Source: Glaciecola blandensis (GTDB lineage: Bacteria; Pseudomonadota; Gammaproteobacteria; Enterobacterales; Alteromonadaceae). Taken from it: a stretch of DNA of 64,000 bases. The position numbers and the translations under genes are program-made. The first letter of the stretch is position 1, and the number at the start of each line of letters is the position of its first letter. Of this stretch, positions 35,238-44,083 are shown in pieces. The DNA lies in assembly GCF_031846165.1 (NCBI RefSeq), contig NZ_JAVRIE010000008.1:15833-79832 (forward strand), read 5' to 3'. The notes beneath the pieces are model-generated. The model saw only the letters and a program-made list of their open reading frames with translations, was not told the origin of the DNA and ran no database searches.

Positions 35238-37352
35238 TTATTGAACATAAATTGAGATCTTGTTTTTACCGGTTCGTTTACTTTTATAAAGTTGCTCGTC
35301 AGCAGACTTTACTGCGCCTTCAAAACTCATGCTGTAATTTGAATTAAGACTAGTGACACCGATACTGACTGTCATATTCACAATAATGTTATCGCTAGAA
35401 ATCGCACTTTTTTGAATAGTGCGATGGATACGTTTCACTAATTCGTGATGCTCCTCAATATTGCCGCCACTGAGAAACAAAATAAACTCTTCACCGCCGT
35501 ATCTTCCTAGTATATCTGTATTGCGTTTACAGAATTGATTCAGTGTTTTTGCAATAGATACGATGCATTTGTCACCAAAAGGATGACCATGTGTATCATT
35601 TATTAATTTGAAATCATCAATATCCAATAACACTAGGGTTAAGGGAATGTTATTCCTAACACAATTGCGAAAGGAGGTATGTGCTAAATCATCAAAGCCA
35701 GAACGATTGAGTAGGTTGGTTAAACCGTCTTTTTGCGCAAGGTTATACAATTGCTGGTTGAGTGACTTTAACTGCTTGGTTTTGCTCTGCACCTGTCGGG
35801 TTAATTGCTCTTGGAAATTCAACATGATTTCACGCGAGTTGATTAATTGACCTGTTACTTTGACCAACTCATCACTAATTTCTGACTCTTTTCTTATTTC
35901 ATCTGTATAGCTCTGGTCATCAAAGTGTTCTGCTAAGTGCACCAATGGCAAGGTAATTCGTTTGCTCAATAAATTAGCGATAATAGAAAAAATGAACAGG
36001 GTAATAATTAAACTTAAAGCCAACACATAAAAGTTACTAGAGATGATATCGGTAACCAGTGTAGGCGACACTAGTACTGTTGTTGTCCAGCCATGTTCAT
36101 TAACAGTTTGTTCAAACAAATACGGGTTATTTTGATGATTCAAGGTAGGAATGGCTTGAATTAGCGTATTGGTAGTTAGTTTGAAATCAAACTGAGAAAG
36201 GGGCGAGAGTCCCAAACTAGGTGAAGCGTAAATAATAGCATTGTTTTTATCAGTAATGATGTACTGGGGTTTTTCATCGGTATAGCCAAGTTGTTCGGTA
36301 TAACTCGTCAAAGAGGATAGTAAAATAGCCCCTTGACTGATCCCATCGAAGCCTTGCTCGCCTAAAATAGGCGCTGACACCGCCAATATAGCATTGCTGC
36401 CAAAACCCGTTCCTACGATTGCGTCTGAAAGCTGAGGCGTCCCTTGTTGCTTAGCGTCCTGAAAGTACTGTCGTTTATGCAGAGTATGAGGGAATGAGTC
36501 GCTTAACATCTTTGCATATTTAAGCGGTGCAGCGTGCGTTATTCTGCCGTTGCTATCGGAGACTAACATGCTCGTGAAACCTGGATAATTTTCTATGGTT
36601 GCATTGAGCAAATTTTGTTTGTTTAAATAAGAACTTGTCCTAAACTGATCGGGTTCTGAGGTGCTTGCCAAGCCGCTTGATAAAGTGCTGACTGCCCTCA
36701 AGTGCAAATTGATGAAGGCGTCATAAGAGTACATGATTTCTGTGCTTTGACGCTTTAGCATCATGGCAATGTCATTTTCTTTTTGTGAGGTATTTTGCCA
36801 AGTGTAGACAGAACTAATGACAACGGTGGGCAGTATTACTGTGAGCATGCAAAGTGAAAAAATTATCGACGAAAACTTCGGGGGCTTACCTTTATATTTG
36901 CGATACGGACTATGTATTGGAATAAACGAATAGACTAGCGCAGCGATTGCCGCTGTAAATGTAGCGTTAATTCCTAGGGTTAAGCCCGAAATAATAAGCA
37001 CTGTGCTACTGGAGCCAGTCGTAATGTAAAGTAGAAAAAGCGAGAGTGGGACGCCGATACATGCCCAGAACAATAAGTCTGATTGCAGTAAAAACTTTTC
37101 TTGTCGCAGCATAGAGTGCAGCACAAGCACTTCACTGACTAAAATAACGAAAATAAATGGATCGCTTAATGTTGTGACAAGGGCAAACGAGCTAATAATT
37201 GCAGCGATAAAGGCAGCATTTAAGCCTCGAGTGACCAAACATAAAATAACGAATATTTGACCGAAGTAGAAAGAAAAGTGACCATAAAACGGGATGTTAA
37301 GAAAACTATTGGTAAGAGCGCCGAGCACGCCAAAGTTAAGCCCAGACAACAA
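35238..37352 (-). CDS. Membrane diguanylate cyclase with periplasmic sensor (paralogue)
   Basis: A 704-residue paralogue of the cyclase at 33003, with the same layout: about six N-terminal membrane segments, a Cache-like periplasmic sensor, a membrane helix near 435-460, HAMP-like linker KRITLPLVHL, coiled coil and GGDEF domain. RYGGEEF with RNTD (I-site) indicates an active cyclase. The start is uncertain: TTG at 37352 is the only usual start codon; an additional 30 or so codons upstream in the same frame (from 37445) resemble the paralogue's N-terminus but lack ATG, GTG or TTG. It is separated from the paralogue by 78 bases. Confidence 0.85.
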   Translation of the reverse strand: MLSGLNFGVLGALTNSFLNIPFYGHFSFYFGQIFVILCLVTRGLNAAFIAAIISSFALVTTLSDPFIFVILVSEVLVLHSMLRQEKFLLQSDLLFWACIGVPLSLFLLYITTGSSSTVLIISGLTLGINATFTAAIAALVYSFIPIHSPYRKYKGKPPKFSSIIFSLCMLTVILPTVVISSVYTWQNTSQKENDIAMMLKRQSTEIMYSYDAFINLHLRAVSTLSSGLASTSEPDQFRTSSYLNKQNLLNATIENYPGFTSMLVSDSNGRITHAAPLKYAKMLSDSFPHTLHKRQYFQDAKQQGTPQLSDAIVGTGFGSNAILAVSAPILGEQGFDGISQGAILLSSLTSYTEQLGYTDEKPQYIITDKNNAIIYASPSLGLSPLSQFDFKLTTNTLIQAIPTLNHQNNPYLFEQTVNEHGWTTTVLVSPTLVTDIISSNFYVLALSLIITLFIFSIIANLLSKRITLPLVHLAEHFDDQSYTDEIRKESEISDELVKVTGQLINSREIMLNFQEQLTRQVQSKTKQLKSLNQQLYNLAQKDGLTNLLNRSGFDDLAHTSFRNCVRNNIPLTLVLLDIDDFKLINDTHGHPFGDKCIVSIAKTLNQFCKRNTDILGRYGGEEFILFLSGGNIEEHHELVKRIHRTIQKSAISSDNIIVNMTVSIGVTSLNSNYSMSFEGAVKSADEQLYKSKRTGKNKISIYVQ

Positions 37353-37667
37353 AACTGAACCAGAAAATAAGGATCCTGCCTTTGTTGTTGAATAAATGGC
37401 TAACTTTCTGATAGTGATATTCCTTATCTTACATGTTACACGCTGCTAATTGAAAGTGCTTTCAAAAAAAATGTAACGTTTAAGATATTAACTTTTTATG
37501 GTTTCATATCAAGTGAATCAGGCGATCTAACGGGCTTTACAGTGTTGATCGCTCAAATTATATACAGGAGTCTACCTTGCATACACATTGATCTAATCTT
37601 CACTTATATCAATACTCCTTCTACTAACGATAAAATTACGAAACACAAAGAATCTACGGAGACCAAA
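37353..37667. other. 315-base divergent intergenic region upstream of frmA
   Basis: The region separates the cyclase paralogue and frmA. Its left third is an open frame continuing the cyclase N-terminus; its right third has the frmA promoter and leader. No formaldehyde regulator gene (frmR) and no further gene or RNA is evident in it. Confidence 0.5.
37536..37564 (+). promoter_or_regulatory. Candidate promoter for frmA
   Basis: TTTACA at 37536-37541 and TATATA at 37559-37564 with 17-base spacing give a plausible sigma70 promoter; the leader before the ATG at 37668 would be about 97 bases. Prediction from sequence alone. Confidence 0.45.
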
Positions 37668-38810
37668 ATGAGCACGAAAACAATAAAGTCAAAAGCGGCC
37701 GTTGCATGGGGACCAAACCAACCATTAACAATCGAAGAAGTCGATGTGGCGCTACCAAAAGCAGGTGAAGTTCTCGTGCGCATCGTCGCTAGCGGAGTGT
37801 GTCATACCGACGCTTTTACTCTATCGGGAGAGGACCCAGAAGGTATTTTCCCCGCTATTCTCGGACATGAAGGTGGCGGAATTGTAGAACAAGTAGGTGA
37901 GGGTGTAACAAGCGTCTCCGTTGGCGATCATGTGATTCCTCTATACACACCAGAATGTGGAGAGTGTAAATTCTGCTTATCAGGCAAAACTAATTTGTGC
38001 CAAAAAATTAGGGAAACACAAGGTAAAGGCGTGATGCCGGATGGAACAAGTCGTTTCTCTTTAAATGGTCAACCAATTTATCATTATATGGGCTGTTCAA
38101 CGTTTTCTGAATATACGGTGTTACCTGAAATCTCTCTTGCAAAAGTAAACAAAGAAGCTGCATTGGACGAAGTGTGTCTATTTGGTTGCGGGGTAACCAC
38201 GGGTATTGGCGCTGTAATGAATACAGCGAAGGTAAAAGAAGGCGATACGGTCGCTATCTTTGGCCTCGGTGGCATAGGGCTGTCAGCTATCATTGGCGCA
38301 GTAATGGCAAAAGCGAGCCGTATTTTTGTGATTGATATCAATGAAAGTAAGTTTGAATTAGCGAAAAAACTGGGAGCTACCGATTGCATCAATCCAAAAC
38401 TGGTAGACAAACCAATTCAGGAACATATTGTTGAGTTGAGTGATGGCGGCGTAGACTTTTCTTTTGAGTGTATTGGTAATGTCGATGTTATGCGTAGCGC
38501 GTTAGAATGCTGTCACAAGGGTTGGGGTGAGTCAGTTATTATTGGTGTTGCTGGAGCAGGCCAAGAAATCAGTACCAGACCCTTCCAACTTGTGACTGGG
38601 CGCGTGTGGCGAGGTACCGCTTTCGGTGGTGTTAAAGGTCGTTCTGAATTGCCAGACTACGTTGAAAAGTATCTCGCTGGCGAAATCATATTGGACGACT
38701 TTATTACTCACAATATGAAAATTGAAGATATTAATGAAGCATTCGATCTGATGCATGAGGGAAAAAGCATTCGCTCTGTCGTGCACTTTCAACAGAGTCC
38801 GAAGGTGTAA
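37668..38810 (+). CDS. frmA: S-(hydroxymethyl)glutathione dehydrogenase / class III alcohol dehydrogenase
   Basis: A 380-residue class III zinc alcohol dehydrogenase that oxidises S-hydroxymethylglutathione (formaldehyde plus glutathione) to S-formylglutathione. Catalytic zinc ligands are in GVCHTDAFTLSG and LGHEGGG; the structural zinc site is PECGECKFCLSGKTNLC. The NAD-binding loop is FGLGGIGLS. The ATG at 37668 has a Shine-Dalgarno ACGGAGA; an extension of 42 codons further upstream is open but does not match the family. fghA starts 2 bases after the stop, so the two enzymes of the pathway are coupled. Confidence 0.95.
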   Translation: MSTKTIKSKAAVAWGPNQPLTIEEVDVALPKAGEVLVRIVASGVCHTDAFTLSGEDPEGIFPAILGHEGGGIVEQVGEGVTSVSVGDHVIPLYTPECGECKFCLSGKTNLCQKIRETQGKGVMPDGTSRFSLNGQPIYHYMGCSTFSEYTVLPEISLAKVNKEAALDEVCLFGCGVTTGIGAVMNTAKVKEGDTVAIFGLGGIGLSAIIGAVMAKASRIFVIDINESKFELAKKLGATDCINPKLVDKPIQEHIVELSDGGVDFSFECIGNVDVMRSALECCHKGWGESVIIGVAGAGQEISTRPFQLVTGRVWRGTAFGGVKGRSELPDYVEKYLAGEIILDDFITHNMKIEDINEAFDLMHEGKSIRSVVHFQQSPKV

Positions 38811-38812
38811 CC

Positions 38813-39655
38813 ATGAAAAAAATATCCTCAAACAAAGTGTTTGGCGGTGAACATGCGCAATATACACATTGGTCCGAAGCGAATAATTGTGAAATGACTT
38901 TTGCCGTTTTTTTACCGCCACAAATGGATGATTTATCCGAGTTAAAAAAAGTACCGAGTCTATATTGGTTGTCAGGCTTAACCTGTACTGATCAGAATTT
39001 CATGCAGAAAGCAGGGGCATTTAAGCGCGCGGCCGAACTTGGTATAGCGATTATTGCACCCGACACCAGTCCACGTGGTGAAAATGTGCCTGATGATGAA
39101 AACCAAGCTTATGATCTTGGGCTGGGTGCCGGGTTTTATTTGAATGCCAGCGAAGCGCCATGGCGTGAACACTACAATATGTATGATTACATTGTGAAAG
39201 ACTTGATTTCAGATGTAGATGAGCATTTAAATCTGAGCACTTCGCGCGCCATATCTGGTCATTCTATGGGCGGTCATGGGGCGCTTACAATTGGTCTCAA
39301 ACACCCTGAATTGTTCGGTTCTATCTCAGCTTTTAGTCCAATTTGTAATCCGACAAACAGTCCTTGGGGAAAGAAAGCCTTTAGTGCTTACTTAGGTGAA
39401 CAGCAAGATACATGGTTACAATATGACGCTTGTCATTTATTGGAGCACGCAACAGAACCACAAGCGATTTTGATAGAGCAGGGAAGTGCAGATGACTTCT
39501 TAGATGAGCAATTGCGACCTGAGAGTTTAATGCAAGTGGCGCAAAAGTCAGGTCATTCTGTGCAATTGCATCTAAGAGAAGGGTACGATCACAGCTATTT
39601 CTTCATATCTAGCTTCATAGAGCAACATTTAGAGTTCCACGCCAAATACCTTTAA
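38813..39655 (+). CDS. fghA: S-formylglutathione hydrolase
   Basis: A 280-residue esterase-D-type enzyme that hydrolyses S-formylglutathione to formate and glutathione, the second step of formaldehyde detoxification. The nucleophile serine is in GHSMGGHGAL near residue 149; SADDFLDEQ near 225 and YDHSYFF near 258 supply the acid and histidine of the triad. It begins 2 bases after frmA and is cotranscribed. A strong inverted repeat follows at 39673-39703. Cytosolic. Confidence 0.95.
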   Translation: MKKISSNKVFGGEHAQYTHWSEANNCEMTFAVFLPPQMDDLSELKKVPSLYWLSGLTCTDQNFMQKAGAFKRAAELGIAIIAPDTSPRGENVPDDENQAYDLGLGAGFYLNASEAPWREHYNMYDYIVKDLISDVDEHLNLSTSRAISGHSMGGHGALTIGLKHPELFGSISAFSPICNPTNSPWGKKAFSAYLGEQQDTWLQYDACHLLEHATEPQAILIEQGSADDFLDEQLRPESLMQVAQKSGHSVQLHLREGYDHSYFFISSFIEQHLEFHAKYL

Positions 39656-39672
39656 AATAGTCAACAGCGTAT

Positions 39673-39703
39673 TATGGCCAATATCACATGTATATTGGCC
39701 ATA
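39673..39703. terminator. Perfect inverted repeat after fghA
   Basis: TATGGCCAATAT (39673-39684) and ATATTGGCCATA (39692-39703) form a perfect 12-base stem with a 7-base loop, 17 bases past the fghA stop. No strong T tract follows, so it may be a transcript-end stabiliser or a weak terminator. Confidence 0.55.
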
Positions 39704-39780
39704 CCTAAAATACGTAATTAGGTCTGTCGAGATGGGGTAGTATTTGTGTACGGTTTTTGAACATTCAAAGCGACACAAGT

Positions 39781-40431
39781 ATGAAACTAACTCTTTGCGC
39801 ATTTGCTATCTTTTTAACAGCATCACTTTGCTGTGAGAAAGTGCATGCATTGGCTGAGAGTGGCTTTGAATCTATCACTTCAACGACTAGCAATACAAAT
39901 CAGAGTAGCAAAACCAATGACGTGCGCTACCTTCCTGGTTCGAGTAACATAGGTTCAGAAGCTGTTTTTGTGCAATGGGATTCTATGCGAGTTTTCGGTG
40001 GTACCTTTGGCACACGAGCGACAAGTGAATTACCCGATAGTTATTTAGCGCTCGAATCCATCCTGTCTGACACCTCCGATAAGCTGCAAGATGTCAGGTA
40101 TTATGGGTTCTACACAGGGCTTCAGTATGACCTTCAAGAAGACTTATCAATTACGGGTCAATGGTCAAGATTTCAAACCGCACAATACGACAAACATTTC
40201 GCCAGCAATGTGTTAACAGTGGTAGATTTGAGTTTGTTGGAAGAAGCGCGTTCACAAACTGCCAGAACGCTTGGCTTGAACTGGACAATGTCAGATGCTT
40301 GGCGGGCTCAAGCAAAGGTACAAACAGTGGCAGGCTCCGTTTGGTTACCTAACGTCACTATTCCACGCTTCGTTACACAAGACTCAGAAAACTGGACGCT
40401 TGCAGCAATCGAAGTCATTTATACTTTTTAA
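39781..40431 (+). CDS. Exported protein, candidate small outer-membrane barrel
   Basis: A 216-residue protein with a signal peptide (about residues 1-24, MKLTLCAFAIFLTASLCCEKVHA). The mature part has alternating polar and aromatic residues (VQWDSMRVFGGTFGT, YYGFYTGLQYDLQEDLSITGQWSRFQ) and ends IEVIYTF, with a terminal phenylalanine, as many outer-membrane barrels do for BAM recognition. I do not recognise the family. The start ATG at 39781 is chosen over a TTG at 39757 because it yields a proper signal peptide. The next gene starts 20 bases after its stop and is probably cotranscribed. Confidence 0.7.
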   Translation: MKLTLCAFAIFLTASLCCEKVHALAESGFESITSTTSNTNQSSKTNDVRYLPGSSNIGSEAVFVQWDSMRVFGGTFGTRATSELPDSYLALESILSDTSDKLQDVRYYGFYTGLQYDLQEDLSITGQWSRFQTAQYDKHFASNVLTVVDLSLLEEARSQTARTLGLNWTMSDAWRAQAKVQTVAGSVWLPNVTIPRFVTQDSENWTLAAIEVIYTF

Positions 40432-40451
40432 TTTAGCATAGGGTGTTGAGC

Positions 40452-41105
40452 ATGAATCCATTAACGGGATTAAGACTCGCGTTTTTAGGTTGCGCCTTTT
40501 TCGCGGCAGATTCGTCGGCGGGTATCATTAGTTTTGGCGAGTTTGATGAAAACTTAAGTATACAATCTGAAAGCTTCGAAAGAACAAATACCCCTATAAA
40601 TGGTGAACTTGCTACGCAGCAATTCTCAGATAATGGTTTAAATTTCCGATATAACAGCGGGTTTCCTGTATCCCTTTTCAACAATGCTTATTGCTTGCCG
40701 TCAGAGGGTTCGGTTTCCGGAGAGTCTTATATTGGTATCGGCGTTTCGACAACGTGCAGAACAAGCCGCAGTGTTAGTTCCGCTTCTGTCCTTTTCGACT
40801 ACCAAATCTCGGCATTTAGCTTTGATTACAGTGTTGTCGTAGATTCACCTTTTCGGTTTGAATTGTTCGCCGATGGGAATTTAGTGCGTGATGTTGCGCT
40901 TACATTGTTAAGCGATAGACAAGCCGAGTATGAAGTCTTCTCTAATATCAGTTTTGACGAAGTACGATTTATTGAGGGAACCGGTTACGAATCACTTTGG
41001 GTTGATAACTTTCGGTGGCAGGGCGTGCCAGTAAGCGCACCGGCAATGGGAGGTTTATTCCTTCTTTCTATGGGTATCTTTCTATTCAGAAGAAAGCGAC
41101 CGTAA
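40452..41105 (+). CDS. Exported protein with PEP-CTERM-like C-terminal anchor
   Basis: A 217-residue exported protein with a signal peptide ending near SSAG. The body contains a PEP-CTERM-like extracellular domain (SFDYSVVVDSPFRFELFADG, SLWVDNFRWQGVPV). The C-terminus, SAPAMGGLFLLSMGIFLFRRKRP, is a hydrophobic helix followed by a basic tail, the shape of a PEP-CTERM sorting signal, but with SAP in place of PEP. In related systems exosortase cleaves and anchors such proteins; no exosortase lies in this window. ATG at 40452 follows AGGG and is preferred over GTG at 40443. Confidence 0.7.
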   Translation: MNPLTGLRLAFLGCAFFAADSSAGIISFGEFDENLSIQSESFERTNTPINGELATQQFSDNGLNFRYNSGFPVSLFNNAYCLPSEGSVSGESYIGIGVSTTCRTSRSVSSASVLFDYQISAFSFDYSVVVDSPFRFELFADGNLVRDVALTLLSDRQAEYEVFSNISFDEVRFIEGTGYESLWVDNFRWQGVPVSAPAMGGLFLLSMGIFLFRRKRP

Positions 41106-41142
41106 CTCACGCTGCGGGCTTGAATCCCCAATGCGGGTTAAG

Positions 41143-41167
41143 GCTGGTCCGGTTATTTTGGACCAGC
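41143..41167. terminator. Terminator-like inverted repeat between convergent genes
   Basis: GCTGGTCC (41143-41150) pairs with GGACCAGC (41160-41167), loop 9 bases. It lies between the convergent genes ending at 41105 and 41186. There is no T tract, so a weak or protein-dependent terminator is likely. Confidence 0.5.
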
Positions 41168-41185
41168 TACATAGATAACCTTCGT

Positions 41186-41677
41186 TTACTTTGTTCTTGC
41201 TTCTTTCATTTCTTTACTCATTTCTTCAGTCAGGGCATTAATTTTGGGCATTACGTTTGTCATCATTCTTTGACTAGCTTGCATCGACTCTTGAGTGACT
41301 ATCGGCATTTTTTCTAACATTGACTGACCAGTTGGAGATTGATAAAACGCCAGCATATCCTTCAGTTCTTTATCAGAGAAGTTTTGCTTGTAGATTTGTG
41401 CCAGGTCTTGCCTCATGCTATCGGCAGCCAATTCTTTTTTCATCAAAGTTAAGATTTTTAATTGATATTTATCGTATACCTCTTGTTCTTCAGAAGTCAG
41501 AATAGGTCCACCAGAAATGTTATTGACCATGCTTTGCATTTGTTCAAAAACAACATCGATAGTTTCGTCAACTGCCATGATATCGAATAATTGTTCAAGC
41601 GTTTCGTCTGTAGTTTGTGCTTGGCTGTTTCCAACAAGTACTGTGACCAAACTTAAAGCGATTAGAATCCTTTTCAT
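41186..41677 (-). CDS. DUF2059 domain protein, exported
   Basis: A 163-residue protein with a signal peptide (about residues 1-20, ending NSQA) and a DUF2059 domain in the mature part: FSDKELKDMLAFYQSPTGQSMLEKMP near residues 104-130 is the signature. Members are secreted proteins of unknown function. The C-terminal region is helical and charged (EEMSKEMKEAR). ATG at 41677; AAGGAAATAAA upstream gives a Shine-Dalgarno. Monocistronic, convergent with the PEP-CTERM-like gene. Confidence 0.85.
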   Translation of the reverse strand: MKRILIALSLVTVLVGNSQAQTTDETLEQLFDIMAVDETIDVVFEQMQSMVNNISGGPILTSEEQEVYDKYQLKILTLMKKELAADSMRQDLAQIYKQNFSDKELKDMLAFYQSPTGQSMLEKMPIVTQESMQASQRMMTNVMPKINALTEEMSKEMKEARTK

Positions 41678-41915
41678 ATTTTATTTCCTTAATTTATTCG
41701 CTCAGTGACTGTACGCCGCTACTTTGTTTTCGTCAACTACCGACTTCAATTCTGCCACTACTGTTAATTCATAGTAACAACTGAAAAAACTGTAGAAATC
41801 ATCACCTAATCGGCGGTAAGGTATTGATATTGTGATTTGGAAGATACCCAAAATGGATAAGTTCAGTCGTTACTGTGCAGCCTCCATCATAAGTTGTTAT
41901 GCACTTGGAGGAGGA

Positions 41916-42296
41916 ATGGAACTAAATCAAGTAACTTTGCCTGTAAATAACATGGAAGACTCAGTGAGATTTTATCTCCTTTTAGGGTTCACTCAGATAG
42001 TAGATACCCCCCATTATGCACGTTTTGTTTGTCCAGATGGAGGTTCAACATTTTCCTTATCGCTAGAACAAGATGAGTTCGAAAATCACACAGTCATTTA
42101 TTTCGAGCACAAAGCACTCGATGAACTATTTGAAGACTTGTCCAAGAAAGGTATTTTGTTTGAACAAGCGCCAACAGAGCAACGTTATCTTTGGAAAGAA
42201 GCTATTGTGAGAGATCCTTCGGGGAATAAAATTAAGTTTTACTGGGCCGGTGAAAACCGTATCAATCCACCGTGGAAAGTTGAAAAACGTGCATAA
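41916..42296 (+). CDS. VOC family (glyoxalase-like) protein
   Basis: A 126-residue single-domain VOC protein (glyoxalase/bleomycin-resistance/dioxygenase superfamily). MELNQVTLPVNNMEDSVRFYLLLGF is the usual start; FVCPDGGSTFSLSLEQ and RDPSGNKIKFYWAG near 105 give the metal-binding strands with the DPxGN motif. The start ATG at 41916 directly follows a strong GGAGGAGGA; an upstream in-frame ATG gives an implausible 28-residue extension. Substrate unknown; a monomeric VOC must pair with itself. Monocistronic. Confidence 0.88.
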   Translation: MELNQVTLPVNNMEDSVRFYLLLGFTQIVDTPHYARFVCPDGGSTFSLSLEQDEFENHTVIYFEHKALDELFEDLSKKGILFEQAPTEQRYLWKEAIVRDPSGNKIKFYWAGENRINPPWKVEKRA

Positions 42297-42374
42297 AAAA
42301 TTTGAAGTGGGCAAAAATAAAGCGCAATTTTGTAGCGGTAATGAATGTCATGCAATAAAAGGAATTTGGGGTTG

Positions 42375-42944
42375 ATGTCACGAATAATACTAATATTCAC
42401 CTTAATCTTCTGTTCTTCAGCGATCGCTGAGGAATGTAAAGTTACATACTTAGAAGAATTAGAATACACAGATATAGAATGTCAGTTCTATATGGGCACT
42501 GCAGCATATAGAAATAAAGTATATTCGGTTGCTGCAGCTCATTGGAATTACGTTATTAATTCGCCTTTAAAACATGAAGGTGAAGAAGAGCTTAAAGTTA
42601 TGGCTTTAAGCACTATGACTTTTCTAAGCTATCATGGCTTAGGTATAACACAAGATAGGAACAAAGCGGTAAAAAGCTGGATTGATGCCGCAAGTAAAGG
42701 GGATCTTGAAGCAAGACGGCACTTAGGCTTTGCTTACTCAGATGAAAAGTTTAAGAACAACGATCTTATAAAAGCACTAGGTTGGTATGAATCTATATTT
42801 CTATTATGTCCTAACAAAGATGATGTCGACGAGTCTGACTTAGGTGTGTATCAAGATGCAATTGATGGGGCTGGAGAATTAAAGAATCGTTTGTCTTCTG
42901 AACAACAAGAAGCTGCGATACGTTTTGCCAGGTCAACTTTATAA
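42375..42944 (+). CDS. Exported Sel1/TPR-like repeat protein
   Basis: A 189-residue protein with a signal peptide (about residues 1-18, SRIILIFTLIFCSSAIAEE) and a mature part with Sel1-like helical repeats: YMGTAAYRNKVYSVAAAHWNYVINSP, AVKSWIDAASKGDLEARRHLGFAYSDEK and AYSDEKFKNNDLIKALGWYES. These alpha-alpha repeats usually mediate protein-protein contacts in the periplasm. The starting methionine at 42375 (Shine-Dalgarno GGGGTT) is preferred over 42345, which lacks one. It is AT-rich like the next two genes, and no function is known. Confidence 0.68.
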   Translation: MSRIILIFTLIFCSSAIAEECKVTYLEELEYTDIECQFYMGTAAYRNKVYSVAAAHWNYVINSPLKHEGEEELKVMALSTMTFLSYHGLGITQDRNKAVKSWIDAASKGDLEARRHLGFAYSDEKFKNNDLIKALGWYESIFLLCPNKDDVDESDLGVYQDAIDGAGELKNRLSSEQQEAAIRFARSTL

Positions 42945-43026
42945 GGCCTCTGAGTAAGGCGCTATCTGCCTTTGGTATTGAGTTAAAATTAAGTTAGAAA
43001 AACATGGTGGTATAAAGGAAATTGGT

Positions 43027-43608
43027 ATGAAAACGTTTTTCGTTATTTTCTTGTTGGTTCATTCCATGGATGCTTTTTCGCAGCATTTGTTTTCGAGTCA
43101 GCATAGCATTTCAAGTGGCAATGCAGAAATGAACTCATTTGAAGTCAATTGTGAGGACGACTGTTACTTCACCATGTTTTTAGAAGTTTCTAAATTAGAC
43201 TTTGAAAGCCCTGCAGAATCTGGAGCAATGTTTCGTGTGTGGGATGAGACACGGAAAAAGTATGTTTTATTTGGTATTAAGGCCAACAAGCAAACTATGA
43301 CTCCGCAGTTAACAATTATCACATCTAATGGCGAGCCAGAAAAGGTACTAGGTTCTTCTGAATTAGGAGCATTTGAGGGATTCCAATTTAAATGGAAGGA
43401 CGGTAAGTTTCGGCTAAACATCTTACGTCGCGTAAAAATGGACGGGTACTCTCAAATAAAAGAAAGCCCCCTATTTTTTGAAGGTAAGTTAGCTTTTCAC
43501 CCTCGAGCGGTTGAATATCTGTTTTTAGGTGCTGATGTAACGCAATATATAGATGCTTCATCACAAAATATAAACCCAGAATGGACTCGAATGGTAAATG
43601 GCAGCTAA
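43027..43608 (+). CDS. Unrecognised exported protein, 193 residues
   Basis: I do not recognise this protein. It has a signal peptide (about residues 1-18, MKTFFVIFLLVHSMDAFS) and a beta-rich mature part with a disulfide-like pair (VNCEDDCYF), then repeated strand patterns (FRVWDETRKKYVLFGIKA, FEGFQFKWKDGKFRLNILRR). The fold could be a jelly-roll. It lies 82 bases after the Sel1-like gene with an AAAGGAAATTGG Shine-Dalgarno. The base composition is AT-rich and accessory-like. Function unknown. Confidence 0.6.
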   Translation: MKTFFVIFLLVHSMDAFSQHLFSSQHSISSGNAEMNSFEVNCEDDCYFTMFLEVSKLDFESPAESGAMFRVWDETRKKYVLFGIKANKQTMTPQLTIITSNGEPEKVLGSSELGAFEGFQFKWKDGKFRLNILRRVKMDGYSQIKESPLFFEGKLAFHPRAVEYLFLGADVTQYIDASSQNINPEWTRMVNGS

Positions 43609-43690
43609 CAAAAAAGTAAAACACATTTTTTGAAAGAGCGCCCCAAAACGGGTTTTGAAAGTGTTATGAATCAATTTTAAAGGAGTGGCT

Positions 43691-43957
43691 ATGAGCGAAA
43701 TGGAAATCAAAGCAATAATCAACAGGTATCGTAATAGGGCGATTGGACTATTGTCTATCTTCAGTGTCACTGGGATTATTTTTGATTATTTACTAAAGGT
43801 ATCAATCATAAATAGTCGTTTCGAATTAGATTTATCACCTCCAGAATTTGGTTCAGATTCTGCGGTAATACTGGTGATTTTAGGACTGTATGTCGTGTTG
43901 TTTTTGTGTTTCGATGCGTATCAAAAAATATTATTGACGCTATTCGCAGTCAAATAG
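43691..43957 (+). CDS. Small membrane protein, 88 residues
   Basis: A protein of 88 residues with two hydrophobic segments (about residues 16-36 and 57-75), separated by an acidic loop (RFELDLSPPEFGSD). The ATG at 43691 follows AGGAG by 5 bases and is preferred over GTG at 43685. No family recognised. It lies just after the unknown exported gene and may share its transcript. Function unknown. Confidence 0.58.
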   Translation: MSEMEIKAIINRYRNRAIGLLSIFSVTGIIFDYLLKVSIINSRFELDLSPPEFGSDSAVILVILGLYVVLFLCFDAYQKILLTLFAVK

Positions 43958-44083
43958 TTATTCATGAGAGCACGCAGAATTCATAGCCAAAGCGTCAAGC
44001 GGAAATACTTGCGCAATTGACAAAACCATTAGCCGGATTTGCGGGAAGTGTTGGACTCTTAAAAAACTGAGGAAAACGAAACA

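Noticed and set aside
37542..37667. 42-codon N-terminal extension of frmA
   Set aside because: It overlaps the predicted promoter and has no family similarity; ATG at 37668 has a good Shine-Dalgarno.
38532..38921. 129-codon minus-strand frame across the frmA-fghA junction
   Set aside because: It is antisense to two firmly identified genes and has no signal or domain.
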